Assembly: GCF_900447045.1 (NCBI RefSeq)
Contig: NZ_UAWH01000005.1
Coordinates: 434,001-498,000, forward strand
Length of the DNA stretch: 64,000 nt
Reading direction: 5' to 3'
From: Clostridium paraputrificum
GTDB lineage: Bacteria > Bacillota > Clostridia > Clostridiales > Clostridiaceae
Part shown: piece by piece, positions 45,936 to 56,392 of the stretch
Layout of the letters: each line of letters begins with the position of its first letter
How positions within the stretch are numbered: the first letter of the stretch is position 1
Notes under the pieces: model-generated
The model's database searches: none
What the model was told of the DNA's origin: nothing
What the model saw: only the letters and a program-made list of their open reading frames with translations
Program-made: the position numbers and the translations under genes

Positions 45936-46268
45936 TTGTTAAAGAAGATTTTTGCAGGAGTTTTAGATGAAATGATAATCTTTGGTGTGTCAGCCTTAGG
46001 ATTATTAGTAGTGGAAGGTGTTTTAAGAATATTTGGGTTCACAATGGTGACAACAGAGATTTTCTTAATAATTAACATGTTTGTAATTAATGCCTTATAT
46101 TTCCCTTTATTAGAAGGTGGAAAGTATGGTACAACTATAGGAAAGAGAATACTTAAGTTAGATAATCATAATGAAGAAGTAAAAAATGATGATATTGTAG
46201 CTGATACTATAGAAGAAGTTGTTTCTGATGATGCTACAGAGGAAGTTGGAGAAGAAAACGAACAATAG
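45936..46268 (+). CDS. RDD-family small membrane protein
   Basis: 110 residues. Two membrane helices (about 12-32 and 38-58) with the RDD layout: an N-terminal AGVLDEMII (Asp after the first helix start) and the segment GKYGTTIGKRILKL after helix 2, followed by an acidic tail (about 75-110, rich in Glu and Asp). The family function is unclear; some members are linked to ion or osmotic stress. Start is TTG 45936, supported by GAGGAGG at 45922-45928. It is 9 bp from rlmD. Confidence 0.75.
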   Translation: MLKKIFAGVLDEMIIFGVSALGLLVVEGVLRIFGFTMVTTEIFLIINMFVINALYFPLLEGGKYGTTIGKRILKLDNHNEEVKNDDIVADTIEEVVSDDATEEVGEENEQ

Positions 46269-46277
46269 GAGTTGAAC

Positions 46278-47636
46278 ATGAGAAAAGGCAGCGAAATACT
46301 AGTAAAAATAGATAAGACAGAATTTCCTTCTATAGGTATTGGAACTGAGGGAGATAGAAAGATTTATGTTAAGAATACATTCCCAGGTCAAGTGGTTAAG
46401 GGAAGAGTAAAGAAGAAAAAAGCTGATTATGCAGAAGTAAAAGCTTTAGAAGTTGTTGAAAGAGCTGAATATGAAATAGAGCCTAAATGTCCTCACTTTG
46501 GTATTTGTGGAGGGTGCTCATCACAAAACTTATCTTATGATAAACAATTAAGGTTATTAAGTGATGAGGTAAAAGAATTATTTATAAATGCAGATGTTCC
46601 TACAGGAAATTATGAAGGGGTTACTGGAAGTAAGGATCAGTGGGAATATAGAAATAAGATGGAATTCACTTTTGGAGATATGGAAAAGGGTGGAGAACTG
46701 ACTCTTGGAATGCATATAAAGAATAAATCATTTGGAATTATAAATGTTCATGAATGTAAAATAGTTGATGAAGATTTTAGAACTATAATAAACCTTACAG
46801 TTAATTACTTTAGAAAGCAAGATTTACCTTACTATAGAGTAATGAAGAGAGAGGGATATTTAAGACATTTAGTTATAAGAAAAGCTAAGAATACAGGGGA
46901 GCTTATGGTTAACCTAGTAACTACAACTCAAATAGATTTTAATTTAGATGAGTATGTAGAAATACTAAAGAATGCTAAGTATGAAGGAAAATTAGTTTCT
47001 ATTATCCATACAGAAAACAACTCCTTCTCAGATGCAGTTGTGCCTGAAAAGGTAAATGTTCTTTATGGTATAGATCATATTCAAGAAGAATTATTAGGGC
47101 TAAAGTTTAATATATCACCATTCTCATTCTTCCAAACTAATACTAAGGGTGCAGAAAGTCTTTATAGTATTGTTAGAGAATATATGGGAGATGCTGATAA
47201 TAAAGTTGTTTTCGACCTTTACTGTGGAACTGGGACTATAGGTCAAATAGTTGCACCAAATGCTAAAAAGGTAGTTGGAATTGAACTTATAGAAGAGGCT
47301 GTTGAAGCTGCCAAGGAAAATGCTAAACTTAATGGATTAGATAATTGTGAGTTTATTGCTGGTGACGTTGCTGTAACAATTAAAAATGTTAAGGATAAAC
47401 CAGATATAATTATATTGGATCCACCAAGAAGCGGGGTTCATCCAAAGGCATTAGAATATGTTATTAAGTTTAATGCTAAGGAAATAATATATGTATCTTG
47501 TAATCCTAAGACATTAGTTACTGATTTAAAGGTACTAATTGATGCTGGATATGAGGTTATAAAGACTAGAGTTAAGGATATGTTCCCTAACACCCCACAT
47601 GGTGAAGTAATAATAAAACTTGTAAGAAAGCTTTAG
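46278..47636 (+). CDS. rlmD: 23S rRNA (uracil-5-)-methyltransferase, RumA/RlmD family
   Basis: 452 residues from ATG 46278 (AGGAG 6 bp upstream; the in-frame TTG 46272 is too close). N-terminal TRAM domain (about 1-60), an iron-sulfur cysteine cluster ([10 protein letters not shown] plus a later Cys), and a SAM-binding domain with [23 protein letters not shown] and catalytic [13 protein letters not shown]. It methylates U in large-subunit rRNA with SAM; Firmicutes enzymes of this type can modify two sites (RlmCD). The exact site is not deducible. Confidence 0.95.
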   Translation: MRKGSEILVKIDKTEFPSIGIGTEGDRKIYVKNTFPGQVVKGRVKKKKADYAEVKALEVVERAEYEIEPKCPHFGICGGCSSQNLSYDKQLRLLSDEVKELFINADVPTGNYEGVTGSKDQWEYRNKMEFTFGDMEKGGELTLGMHIKNKSFGIINVHECKIVDEDFRTIINLTVNYFRKQDLPYYRVMKREGYLRHLVIRKAKNTGELMVNLVTTTQIDFNLDEYVEILKNAKYEGKLVSIIHTENNSFSDAVVPEKVNVLYGIDHIQEELLGLKFNISPFSFFQTNTKGAESLYSIVREYMGDADNKVVFDLYCGTGTIGQIVAPNAKKVVGIELIEEAVEAAKENAKLNGLDNCEFIAGDVAVTIKNVKDKPDIIILDPPRSGVHPKALEYVIKFNAKEIIYVSCNPKTLVTDLKVLIDAGYEVIKTRVKDMFPNTPHGEVIIKLVRKL

Positions 47637-47640
47637 CTGA

Positions 47641-47765
47641 CTTAACAAGTTTTAAGGATATTACTTTTGCAGGGGCTTACCAAGAATAGGAATGTAGTGA
47701 ACTATGATTGGAACGAAGCTACTGCTGAGGTTGGTTGTTAAGTTTACGAAGGCAAAATATAATGA
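47641..47765 (+). other. Structured intergenic element after rlmD
   Basis: Nested pairing is visible: CTTAACAA 47641-47648 with TTGTTAAG 47735-47742, or alternatively ATTACTTTTGC around 47660-47670 with GCAAAATATAAT at 47752-47763. GGCTTACCAAG can pair with the CTGAGGTTGG region, and GTAG at 47694 with CTAC at 47719. The pairings are mutually exclusive in part, suggesting a switching or folded RNA. It is less AT-rich than neighbouring spacers. No ORF. Confidence 0.45.
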
Positions 47766-47775
47766 TTGATATTGA

Positions 47776-47807
47776 GGGCTTAGAGTAATCTAGGCCTTTT
47801 TATTTTT
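47776..47807 (+). terminator. Terminator downstream of rlmD
   Basis: GGGCTTAGA/TCTAGGCCT stem (G-U pairs), GTAA loop and a T-rich run with one A. Confidence 0.8.
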
Positions 47808-47869
47808 AAGAAAAGGATTGCAAAGGTTAAATTGTTGTGATATTATAAAATCAATAAGAATAGAAATTA

Positions 47870-47900
47870 GGATGGTAATTGTTTTAATGCAAGCTAGACC
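47870..47900 (+). promoter_or_regulatory. RAT antiterminator site 1 (LicT/BglG target)
   Basis: GGATGGTAATTG, a 7-nt middle and GCAAGCTAGACC match the ribonucleic antiterminator pattern (GGAT-TG-TA-TG ... GCA-GC-A-ACC). Its 3' end overlaps the 5' arm of the terminator at 47898. Binding of the antiterminator protein dimer would stop that terminator forming. It lies upstream of the antiterminator gene itself, so that gene is self-activated. Confidence 0.85.
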
Positions 47901-47956
47901 TATTTATAAGCAGTGTGGGGATACTATACTCATTTTGCTTATAGATGGGTTTTTTT
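47898..47956 (+). terminator. Conditional terminator overlapping RAT 1
   Basis: ACCTATTTATAAGCA (47898-47912) pairs with TGCTTATAGATGGGT (47936-47950), followed by seven Ts. It shares three bases with the RAT. Confidence 0.88.
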
Positions 47957-47974
47957 GTTTTGGAGGATAGTAAT

Positions 47975-48820
47975 ATGATAATACATAGAATACTTAATAA
48001 TAATGTTATAATCACTCTTGATAAAGATGAAAAAGAGTGCGTTGTTTGTGGAAAGGGTATTGCTTTTAAAAAGAAAATTGGTGATGAAGTTGATAGTAAG
48101 GAAGTTAATAAAGTTTTCGTTTTGAAAGATCAAGGAATGAATGAAAAGTTTAAGCAGTTATTATTAAATATACCCCTAGACCATGTTAAACTTGCAGACG
48201 AAATAATACATTTAGCAGAAACAAAGTTAGGAAAAAGATTGAATGATAGCTTAATAATATCGTTAAGTGATCATATATATACTGCTATTTCTCGTTATTT
48301 AGAAGGAATTAGTATGAAGAGCGCTATGATTTGGGATATCAAACGTTTTTATGAAGATGAGTTTGAAATTGGTATGAATGCACTAGATATGATTGAAGAG
48401 TTATTTAAGGTAAGATTACCTGATGATGAGGCTGGGTTTATTGCTTTGCATATTGTGAATGCAGAAATGGATGAAAGCAATATGGAGCAAATTATTGATA
48501 TAACTCGTATTATGCAAGAGATATCTAACATTGTTAAATATTATTTTAGAGTTGAATTTGATACTAATTCAGTTTATTATTATCGTTTTATTACACATCT
48601 TAAGTTTTTTGCTCAAAGACTAATTTTAGGAAAAACAATTGATGACGAAAGTAATGATGGATTATTAGATGTTGTTAAAATAAAATATCATACTTCATAT
48701 AAGTGTGTAGGAAAAATTAATGATTATATAAAAAGTAAGTATAATTATGAGCTATCTCCTGAAGAGCAATTGTATCTTACAATTCATATTGAACGTGTCA
48801 TTTATAAAACTAAACTTTAA
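47975..48820 (+). CDS. licT: LicT/BglG-family transcriptional antiterminator
   Basis: 281 residues from ATG 47975 (GGAGG upstream; the in-frame upstream codon at 47945 lies inside the terminator). N-terminal co-antiterminator RNA-binding domain (about 1-56, IIHRILNNNVIIT), PRD1 with H100 and H159, PRD2 with H208 and H271, all four phosphorylatable histidines present. When beta-glucoside is being transported, EIIB stops phosphorylating PRD1 and the protein binds the RAT. It controls the EIIBCA and GH1 genes downstream. Arginine codons CGT recur, unlike most of the window. Confidence 0.95.
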   Translation: MIIHRILNNNVIITLDKDEKECVVCGKGIAFKKKIGDEVDSKEVNKVFVLKDQGMNEKFKQLLLNIPLDHVKLADEIIHLAETKLGKRLNDSLIISLSDHIYTAISRYLEGISMKSAMIWDIKRFYEDEFEIGMNALDMIEELFKVRLPDDEAGFIALHIVNAEMDESNMEQIIDITRIMQEISNIVKYYFRVEFDTNSVYYYRFITHLKFFAQRLILGKTIDDESNDGLLDVVKIKYHTSYKCVGKINDYIKSKYNYELSPEEQLYLTIHIERVIYKTKL

Positions 48821-48920
48821 TTAAGTTAATATGCCTTTATAGGTATTTAAATATCAATATACTAGTAGAAATGGATGTGATTAATGGCTGTATTATTATG
48901 TTAAAACTTATTTTTTGTTT

Positions 48921-48947
48921 GGATGGTAACATTAAGTTGGCTAAACC
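48921..48947 (+). promoter_or_regulatory. RAT antiterminator site 2, upstream of the PTS gene
   Basis: GGATGGTAACATTAAGTTGG followed by CTAAACC has the two conserved RAT edges (GGATGGTAA and GGCTAAACC) with a shorter middle than site 1. The overlapping terminator is weak (AAAC/GTTT with five Ts). It suggests a second LicT control point inside the operon. Confidence 0.65.
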
Positions 48948-48990
48948 TTCAGTTTTTGAATGTTAAGAAAAAATGGAGGCAAAGAAAAAA

Positions 48991-50820
48991 ATGGGAAAAT
49001 ACTCAAAATTAGCAGAGGATATTATTAAAAATGTCGGTGGAAAAGAAAATATTATAGACTTAAAGCATTGTATTACACGCTTACGTTTTAATCTAAAAGA
49101 TGAAAGTATTGCAAATGATGATGTTTTGAAGAACATGGATGGCGTAATTACTGTTATGAAAGCCATGGGACAATATATGGTGGTTATTGGTGAACATGTA
49201 CCTCATGTATATGCTGAAGTTTGTGAAAAGATTGGAATGCAAGCTTATGGTGGAAAAGAAGGAACAGAGGTTGAAGAAAAAAAAGCAAGCTTGTTTAATC
49301 GTGTTTTAAGTGTAGTTATGGGTGGAATGGGACCTTGCTTAAACATGATTTGTGCTAGTGGTATTGTTAAGGGACTAACAACTTTATTAACTTTTTTAGG
49401 AGTTGTTACACCTGAAGATGGGGTTTACCTTTTATTGATGGCAATTGGAGATGCGATATTCTTCTTCTTACCATTAATGCTTGGTTACAATGTGGCTAAG
49501 AAATTAAAAATGGATCCTTACTTAGGTTTCCTTATTGGTGCTATTATGTGTTATCCAGCAATTAATGGTGTAGATATTAATTTATTTGGACATGTATTTA
49601 ATGCTACTTACACTGGAACATTTTTACCAGTTGTATTTATGATTGCTGCAGCGGCACCTTTAGAAAGATTTTTCAAAAAATATGTGCCAGAACTTGTTCG
49701 TAATTTTATTGTACCAGTACTTGTATTAGTAATTGTTGTTCCTATAGGATTCGTTTTAATTGGACCTATTGCAAATTTAATTGGTGTAGGAATTAATACT
49801 GGAATTAACTCATTACTTAAAGTTAGCCCAATAGTTGCAGGGACTCTTTTAGCTGGATTCTATCAAGTGTTCGTATTATTTGGTGTTCATGGAGTATTAT
49901 TCATGTTCCCATTTATGGATTTAATGCAAGGTATACCTAGTCAATTAATGGCGTATACATTCTTCTCATGTTTTGCTCAAATTGGTGTCGTTTTAGCGAT
50001 TTATATAAGAACTAAAGATAAGAAGTTAAAATCAATTGCTCTTCCAGCATTTATTTCAGGAATATTTGGTGTTACTGAACCAGCTATTTATGGAGTAACA
50101 TTACCACGTATTAAGATGTTTGTTATTTCTTGTATTGGTGCAGCTACTTCTGCTATTGTAGTTTACCTTACTAATATTATGATGTATACATATACAGGTA
50201 TGGGAGTTATAGGGTTATTAGGGCTATTAAATCCTAAAGGACCACAAATATTACCACTTATCATAGCTGTAGCAGTTCCGTTTATTATTTCTTTTGTATT
50301 AGCTTATTTAATGTTTAAAGATGATAAAATTGAAGAAAAATCAGATAATAAAGTTCAAAGATCAACACAAGAAGTTGTTTTTGCCCCAGCTAAAGGTTCT
50401 ATATCACCATTAAAGGAATCTGCTGATGAGGCGTTTGCATGTGAAGTATTAGGAAAAGGTATTTTAATTAATCCTACTGAAGGGAAAATAGTTGCACCTT
50501 TTGATGGAACAGTTCGTACATTATTCCCTACAAAACATGCTATTGGAATTGTATCAGAAGATGGCTGTGAAGTGCTTATTCACATTGGATATAATACTGT
50601 TCAATTAGAAGGAAAGTATTTCAATAGCTTTATAGAGCAAGGTGACGTAGTTAAAAAGGGAGATTTATTAGTAACTTTTGATATGGAACAGCTTAAAAAG
50701 GAAGGGTATAGTGTAGAAACACCTATTATCATTACTAATACTGACAATTATTTAGATATTATAGAAACAACTAAGAATAGTGTAGAGGCTGGAGATGAGC
50801 TTCTTACAGTTGTACATTAG
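48991..50820 (+). CDS. Beta-glucoside-specific PTS transporter, EIIBCA
   Basis: 609 residues from ATG 48991 (the ATG at 48973 is part of the ribosome site ATGGAGG). EIIB domain with phospho-cysteine C27 (DLKHCITRLRF), EIIC membrane domain (about 105-445, substrate segment GVTEPAIYGVTLPR), and EIIA of the glucose type with H516 and active H531 (VLIHIGYNTVQL). It imports and phosphorylates beta-glucosides such as salicin, arbutin or cellobiose. It also signals to the antiterminator. BglP-like. Confidence 0.95.
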   Translation: MGKYSKLAEDIIKNVGGKENIIDLKHCITRLRFNLKDESIANDDVLKNMDGVITVMKAMGQYMVVIGEHVPHVYAEVCEKIGMQAYGGKEGTEVEEKKASLFNRVLSVVMGGMGPCLNMICASGIVKGLTTLLTFLGVVTPEDGVYLLLMAIGDAIFFFLPLMLGYNVAKKLKMDPYLGFLIGAIMCYPAINGVDINLFGHVFNATYTGTFLPVVFMIAAAAPLERFFKKYVPELVRNFIVPVLVLVIVVPIGFVLIGPIANLIGVGINTGINSLLKVSPIVAGTLLAGFYQVFVLFGVHGVLFMFPFMDLMQGIPSQLMAYTFFSCFAQIGVVLAIYIRTKDKKLKSIALPAFISGIFGVTEPAIYGVTLPRIKMFVISCIGAATSAIVVYLTNIMMYTYTGMGVIGLLGLLNPKGPQILPLIIAVAVPFIISFVLAYLMFKDDKIEEKSDNKVQRSTQEVVFAPAKGSISPLKESADEAFACEVLGKGILINPTEGKIVAPFDGTVRTLFPTKHAIGIVSEDGCEVLIHIGYNTVQLEGKYFNSFIEQGDVVKKGDLLVTFDMEQLKKEGYSVETPIIITNTDNYLDIIETTKNSVEAGDELLTVVH

Positions 50821-52305
<1,485 letters not shown>

Positions 52306-52318
52306 AATAATTAAAGGA

Positions 52319-52366
52319 AAGGAAGTCTATTATGAGTGTTATTCATAATGGGCTTCTTTATTTTTT
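52319..52366 (+). terminator. Terminator of the beta-glucoside operon
   Basis: AAGGAAGTCTATTATGA pairs with TCATAATGGGCTTCTTT (G-U pairs, one mismatch) around a short loop, followed by a T-run with one A. Confidence 0.85.
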
Positions 52367-52539
52367 GAGTTGATCTTTTAGATGAACTATTTTTTTATGT
52401 TCAAAAATAGAATGAAAAGTTATCCTTAGGTTTAGGAAATATATGTAAAATTCTCATTTTTAGAATAAGGTAAAAATGGGCAAAATTGTAGTAATATATT
52501 AATGAAAACATATACAAAAATTAAAAAAGGAGGGAGAAT

Positions 52540-55500
52540 ATGGTTGTCAATAATTTCAAAAGACTAAGAGGTAAGATAGCAGCGGTATTAGCCATAGTAT
52601 TTTGCCTTAGTTTAGTATCTATTCCTGAGGTGTCAATAAATGCACAAGAGACTAAACAGGAAACACAAATGAGAGTTGAAATACTATCTCCAAGAGTTAA
52701 CGAAGATGGTACCGTAACTTTTAGTGTTAAGTATGAAGGGGATACCCTTTATTTAGCAGGGGATATGACTAGTTGGGAATCAGGACAAGAATCCATGACT
52801 AAGGGCGATGATGGTGTATTTAGATATACTACAGAAGTACCTTTAGCACCAGGAAGATATCAATACAAATATAAGCCTAATAGTAACAATTGGGAGGGGT
52901 CTTTCACCCAAGAATATTCACCAGATGGAAACTCTATTTTAGTTATTAAAGCTTTAGGTGTTACAAAAAATGACGATAATACAGTAACTTTTAGGGTTAA
53001 GTATGATTCTGAAGAGCTTTATATAGCTGGAACTATGAATGGTTGGAATCCTACTGCTAGACCAATGACTAAAGGAACAGATGGAGTTTTTGAAGTAACA
53101 TTAGAGCTTGGTGTTGGTATTCATCAATATAAGTATGTTACAGGAGATACTTGGTTTAAGGATCCTAACAACCCTAATGAAACTGCAGAGGGAAACTCTG
53201 TAGTAGAAATAAAAGGGAGCCTACAAAGTCCTGTAATAAATGGGGATGGTACAGTAACCTTTAGAGTAAATCATGATAGTGAACAAGTAAAGCTTGCAGG
53301 AAGCATGACAAATTGGGCTTCTAATGCAATCACAATGCAAAAGAGTAAGGATGGAAGTTTTTATACTACTTTAGCATTAGAACCTGGACAAGTATATGAA
53401 TACAAGTTCTTTGATGAAAATAATAACTGGTTCACTGATCCTTCAAATGAGAACACTTCAAATGGTAACTCAGTAGTAACAGTACCAACATATACAATAG
53501 AACAAGGCACAGATGGAAAATATAAAATAACGATAAATACTAAGTATGATGGAGACGAATTATATTTAATAGGTTCATTCCCACAAGTAGACTGGAATGT
53601 AAGTAAAGAAGTCAAAATGACAAAAGGAGAGAATGGTATTTTCTCAACAACATTAGAAGTTCCAGAAGGTAAATATGTATATAAATTTAAACCTCATAGT
53701 GGCAATGATTGGTCAGATGCTTTCTTAGATTCAGGTAACCAAGTAATATCTGATGGTAACTCTGCAATTTATGTTGGGGAAGAAAGTAAAGTAGAAAATA
53801 AGTATGTAGAGTTTAAGTATGTAAAACCAGATAAAGATTTTGAAGATTGGAATATATGGATGTGGTCGGCAGGCTTTGATGGAATGCAAAAGAACTTCTC
53901 TTCTTTTGATGGAGATACTGCTACAGCAAGATTCTTAGTTCCAGAGGGCGCATCTACAATAAGTTTTATTATTAGAAAAGGGGAGTGGGTAGAAAAGGAT
54001 CCATTTGGAAGTGATAGAAATATAACTTTAGATCCTAAATCTAATATTACAAAGGTAACAGTAGCAAGTGGAGAAAAAGATTATTTCCAAGTACCATCAA
54101 TTGAGAATGCAGAAGTTAATATAAATGATAAGTCTATATTATTTAGATATAGGGATAGGAATTTATATTTTAATAATGCACAGGATCAAATTGAAAGTGT
54201 TAAGGTAAAAGTTGAAGATGAAAATGGTAACTCTAACTTATATGATATGCCTTATGATTCTACCAACCAATACTTTGAGTATAGGCTTAACAATATTCAA
54301 GAAGGAAGATATGAATATACCTTTATAGTAGATGGAGAAGAGGCTAAATCAGGTGTTGTAGACTTAAAGTTATATTATATTAACGGAGTAGCTGAAGTAT
54401 CACCTAAAGAAGTTGATTATGATCAAAACACAGTAGTTAAGGTTACTTTAGATGAAGATGTAAGCAAAGATAATATAAAAGAAATTTATATGGATTTATC
54501 AGAAGTTGGTGGATCTAATAAAGTTCCTATGGATTTAGCTTTATTAAATAATAATGTTATTAGCCAAACTATCGGGGTAAAAGATGTTGTAACATCAGGT
54601 GATAAAAGTATAACAATAGTAGTAGTTGATAAGAATGGACAAGAACACGAAATTGAAACAACCCTAACTGTAAAATCAAAAACAGCTATAGGCGATGAAG
54701 ATTTTGGATTTGATGAAGCAAGAATTTATTTTACTGTAACAGATAGATTCTTCAATGGTGATGAAAGTAATGATGATCCAAATGGAAACAACTATGATAA
54801 GAGCAATCCATTTACTTACCATGGGGGGGACTTAAAGGGATTAACTGAAAAGATTCCATACTTAAAGGATTTAGGTATAAATACTATTTGGATTACTCCA
54901 ATTGTAGAAAATACAGATTTTAATCAACAATTTTCTTCAGATGGAAATCAATATTCTTACCATGGATACTGGGCGAAGAATTTTGAAAACTTAGATCCAC
55001 ATTTAGGCACAATGGATGATTTAAAAACATTAATAGATACAGCTCATGATAGTGATATAAAGCTTATGGTTGATGTAGTTTTAAACCATGCAGGTTACGG
55101 AATGAATAAAGAAGAAGGAAATAGTGGTGCTAATAATTATCCTACTAATGAGGATAGAAGATTATTTGAAAACATGTTTAGGGATGTTGCAGGAAATGAC
55201 TTCGAAACTCAAGAAGTATCAGGTTTACCTGATTTTAGAACTGAAGATTCAGAAGTAAGAGAAACTCTTGTAAACTGGCAAAAATCTTGGATTGAAAAAT
55301 CAAAGACTAATAAAGGTAATACTATTGATTACTTTAGAATTGATACAGTTAAACATGTAGAGGGAGCTACTTGGAAATCATTGAAAAACAGCGTAACAGA
55401 GATAGATCCTAACTTTAAGATGATAGGTGAATATTATGGAGCTGATGTAGATTCAACATTTAACAAGTTAGAAAATGGTGAAATGGATGCATTATTAGAC

Positions 55501-56334
55501 TTCCAATATAAGAATAAAGCTAGGGATTTTGTGAATGGAAAGATAACAGAAACAACTGACTACTTAAATTCTAGAGCAGATAAGATTAGTAATACTTATC
55601 TTTTAGGGCAATTTTTAAGTAGCCATGATGAGGATGGATTCCTTACAACTGTAGACTATAATTTAGGAAAGCAAATGATAGGTGCAGCTATTCAGATAAC
55701 TGATAAAGGTATTCCAGTAATTTATTATGGTGAAGAGTTAGGCATGACTGGTAAGAACGGAATGGAATTAGGTGATGCTAACAGATATGATATGGATTTT
55801 TCTAGATTAGAAGATCCTGAATATGCAAAAGTTTATAATCATTATAAGAAATTATTAAATATAAGAAAGGATAACTCTCTAGTATTTTCTAAAGGTGATA
55901 GAGTAACTATTGCCGGCGGCGATGAAGATAAGTTTAGTGCATTTAGTAGAGCTTATAACGGTGAATCTGTAGTTACAGTTCTAAATATTGATGAGGTGGA
56001 ACAGGAACGCTCTATAGATGTTCCATATGAGGCAGGAACTGTACTTGTTGATCGTTATAACAATAAGGAATATAAGGTTAATGAAAATGGAGTAGTAAAT
56101 GTGGCGATACCGGCTATGAGTGAGGGGGGAACAGTTATATTAACAACTAAAAAGACATCTAGTGATTCAGATAATGGAAATGTAAATAATGGAGTTAACA
56201 AAGATGAAAGTGGGGATACTGTTAAGACTGGTGATTCTTTAAAGATGGAAGGAGTTATATTCCTAGTAGCCTTAATGTTTACTTCATTAGGAGCTATTAC
56301 TATTATTAAAAACAAAAAGAAAGTAGCTAAATAA
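52540..56334 (+). CDS. Wall-anchored GH13 amylopullulanase-like enzyme
   Basis: 1264 residues. Signal peptide about 1-35, then four CBM48/E-set-like starch modules of about 95 residues (about 45-420, each with TVTF-VKY, LYLAG or similar, W, and YKYK). Then a pullulanase-type PUD/CBM41 module (about 425-525), two more beta domains, and the GH13 catalytic barrel (about 725-1180). Catalytic residues: D935 (FRIDTVKHV), E964 (IGEYYG) and D1030 (SSHDED). The C-terminus has TVKTGD, a helix and KNKKKVAK, a sortase-like signal. Hydrolyses extracellular alpha-glucans; whether alpha-1,4, alpha-1,6 or both is not resolved. ATG follows AAAGGAGGG. Confidence 0.92.
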   Translation: MVVNNFKRLRGKIAAVLAIVFCLSLVSIPEVSINAQETKQETQMRVEILSPRVNEDGTVTFSVKYEGDTLYLAGDMTSWESGQESMTKGDDGVFRYTTEVPLAPGRYQYKYKPNSNNWEGSFTQEYSPDGNSILVIKALGVTKNDDNTVTFRVKYDSEELYIAGTMNGWNPTARPMTKGTDGVFEVTLELGVGIHQYKYVTGDTWFKDPNNPNETAEGNSVVEIKGSLQSPVINGDGTVTFRVNHDSEQVKLAGSMTNWASNAITMQKSKDGSFYTTLALEPGQVYEYKFFDENNNWFTDPSNENTSNGNSVVTVPTYTIEQGTDGKYKITINTKYDGDELYLIGSFPQVDWNVSKEVKMTKGENGIFSTTLEVPEGKYVYKFKPHSGNDWSDAFLDSGNQVISDGNSAIYVGEESKVENKYVEFKYVKPDKDFEDWNIWMWSAGFDGMQKNFSSFDGDTATARFLVPEGASTISFIIRKGEWVEKDPFGSDRNITLDPKSNITKVTVASGEKDYFQVPSIENAEVNINDKSILFRYRDRNLYFNNAQDQIESVKVKVEDENGNSNLYDMPYDSTNQYFEYRLNNIQEGRYEYTFIVDGEEAKSGVVDLKLYYINGVAEVSPKEVDYDQNTVVKVTLDEDVSKDNIKEIYMDLSEVGGSNKVPMDLALLNNNVISQTIGVKDVVTSGDKSITIVVVDKNGQEHEIETTLTVKSKTAIGDEDFGFDEARIYFTVTDRFFNGDESNDDPNGNNYDKSNPFTYHGGDLKGLTEKIPYLKDLGINTIWITPIVENTDFNQQFSSDGNQYSYHGYWAKNFENLDPHLGTMDDLKTLIDTAHDSDIKLMVDVVLNHAGYGMNKEEGNSGANNYPTNEDRRLFENMFRDVAGNDFETQEVSGLPDFRTEDSEVRETLVNWQKSWIEKSKTNKGNTIDYFRIDTVKHVEGATWKSLKNSVTEIDPNFKMIGEYYGADVDSTFNKLENGEMDALLDFQYKNKARDFVNGKITETTDYLNSRADKISNTYLLGQFLSSHDEDGFLTTVDYNLGKQMIGAAIQITDKGIPVIYYGEELGMTGKNGMELGDANRYDMDFSRLEDPEYAKVYNHYKKLLNIRKDNSLVFSKGDRVTIAGGDEDKFSAFSRAYNGESVVTVLNIDEVEQERSIDVPYEAGTVLVDRYNNKEYKVNENGVVNVAIPAMSEGGTVILTTKKTSSDSDNGNVNNGVNKDESGDTVKTGDSLKMEGVIFLVALMFTSLGAITIIKNKKKVAK

Positions 56335-56340
56335 TAAAAG

Positions 56341-56377
56341 AGGATGTATCAAAATTTATTTTGATACATCCTTTTTA
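56341..56377. terminator. Bidirectional terminator
   Basis: Perfect 14-bp stem AGGATGTATCAAAA/TTTTGATACATCCT with TTTA loop and a T-run, between the GH13 gene and the convergent membrane hydrolase gene. Confidence 0.95.
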
Positions 56378-56392
56378 AAATATTTTATTATC

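Noticed and set aside
48950..48990. Strong terminator paired with RAT 2
   Set aside because: Only a four-base stem with five Ts can be drawn, so no terminator is annotated there.
52367..52539. Riboswitch or operator upstream of the GH13 gene
   Set aside because: The spacer is AT-rich without a convincing inverted repeat, T-box or cre match.
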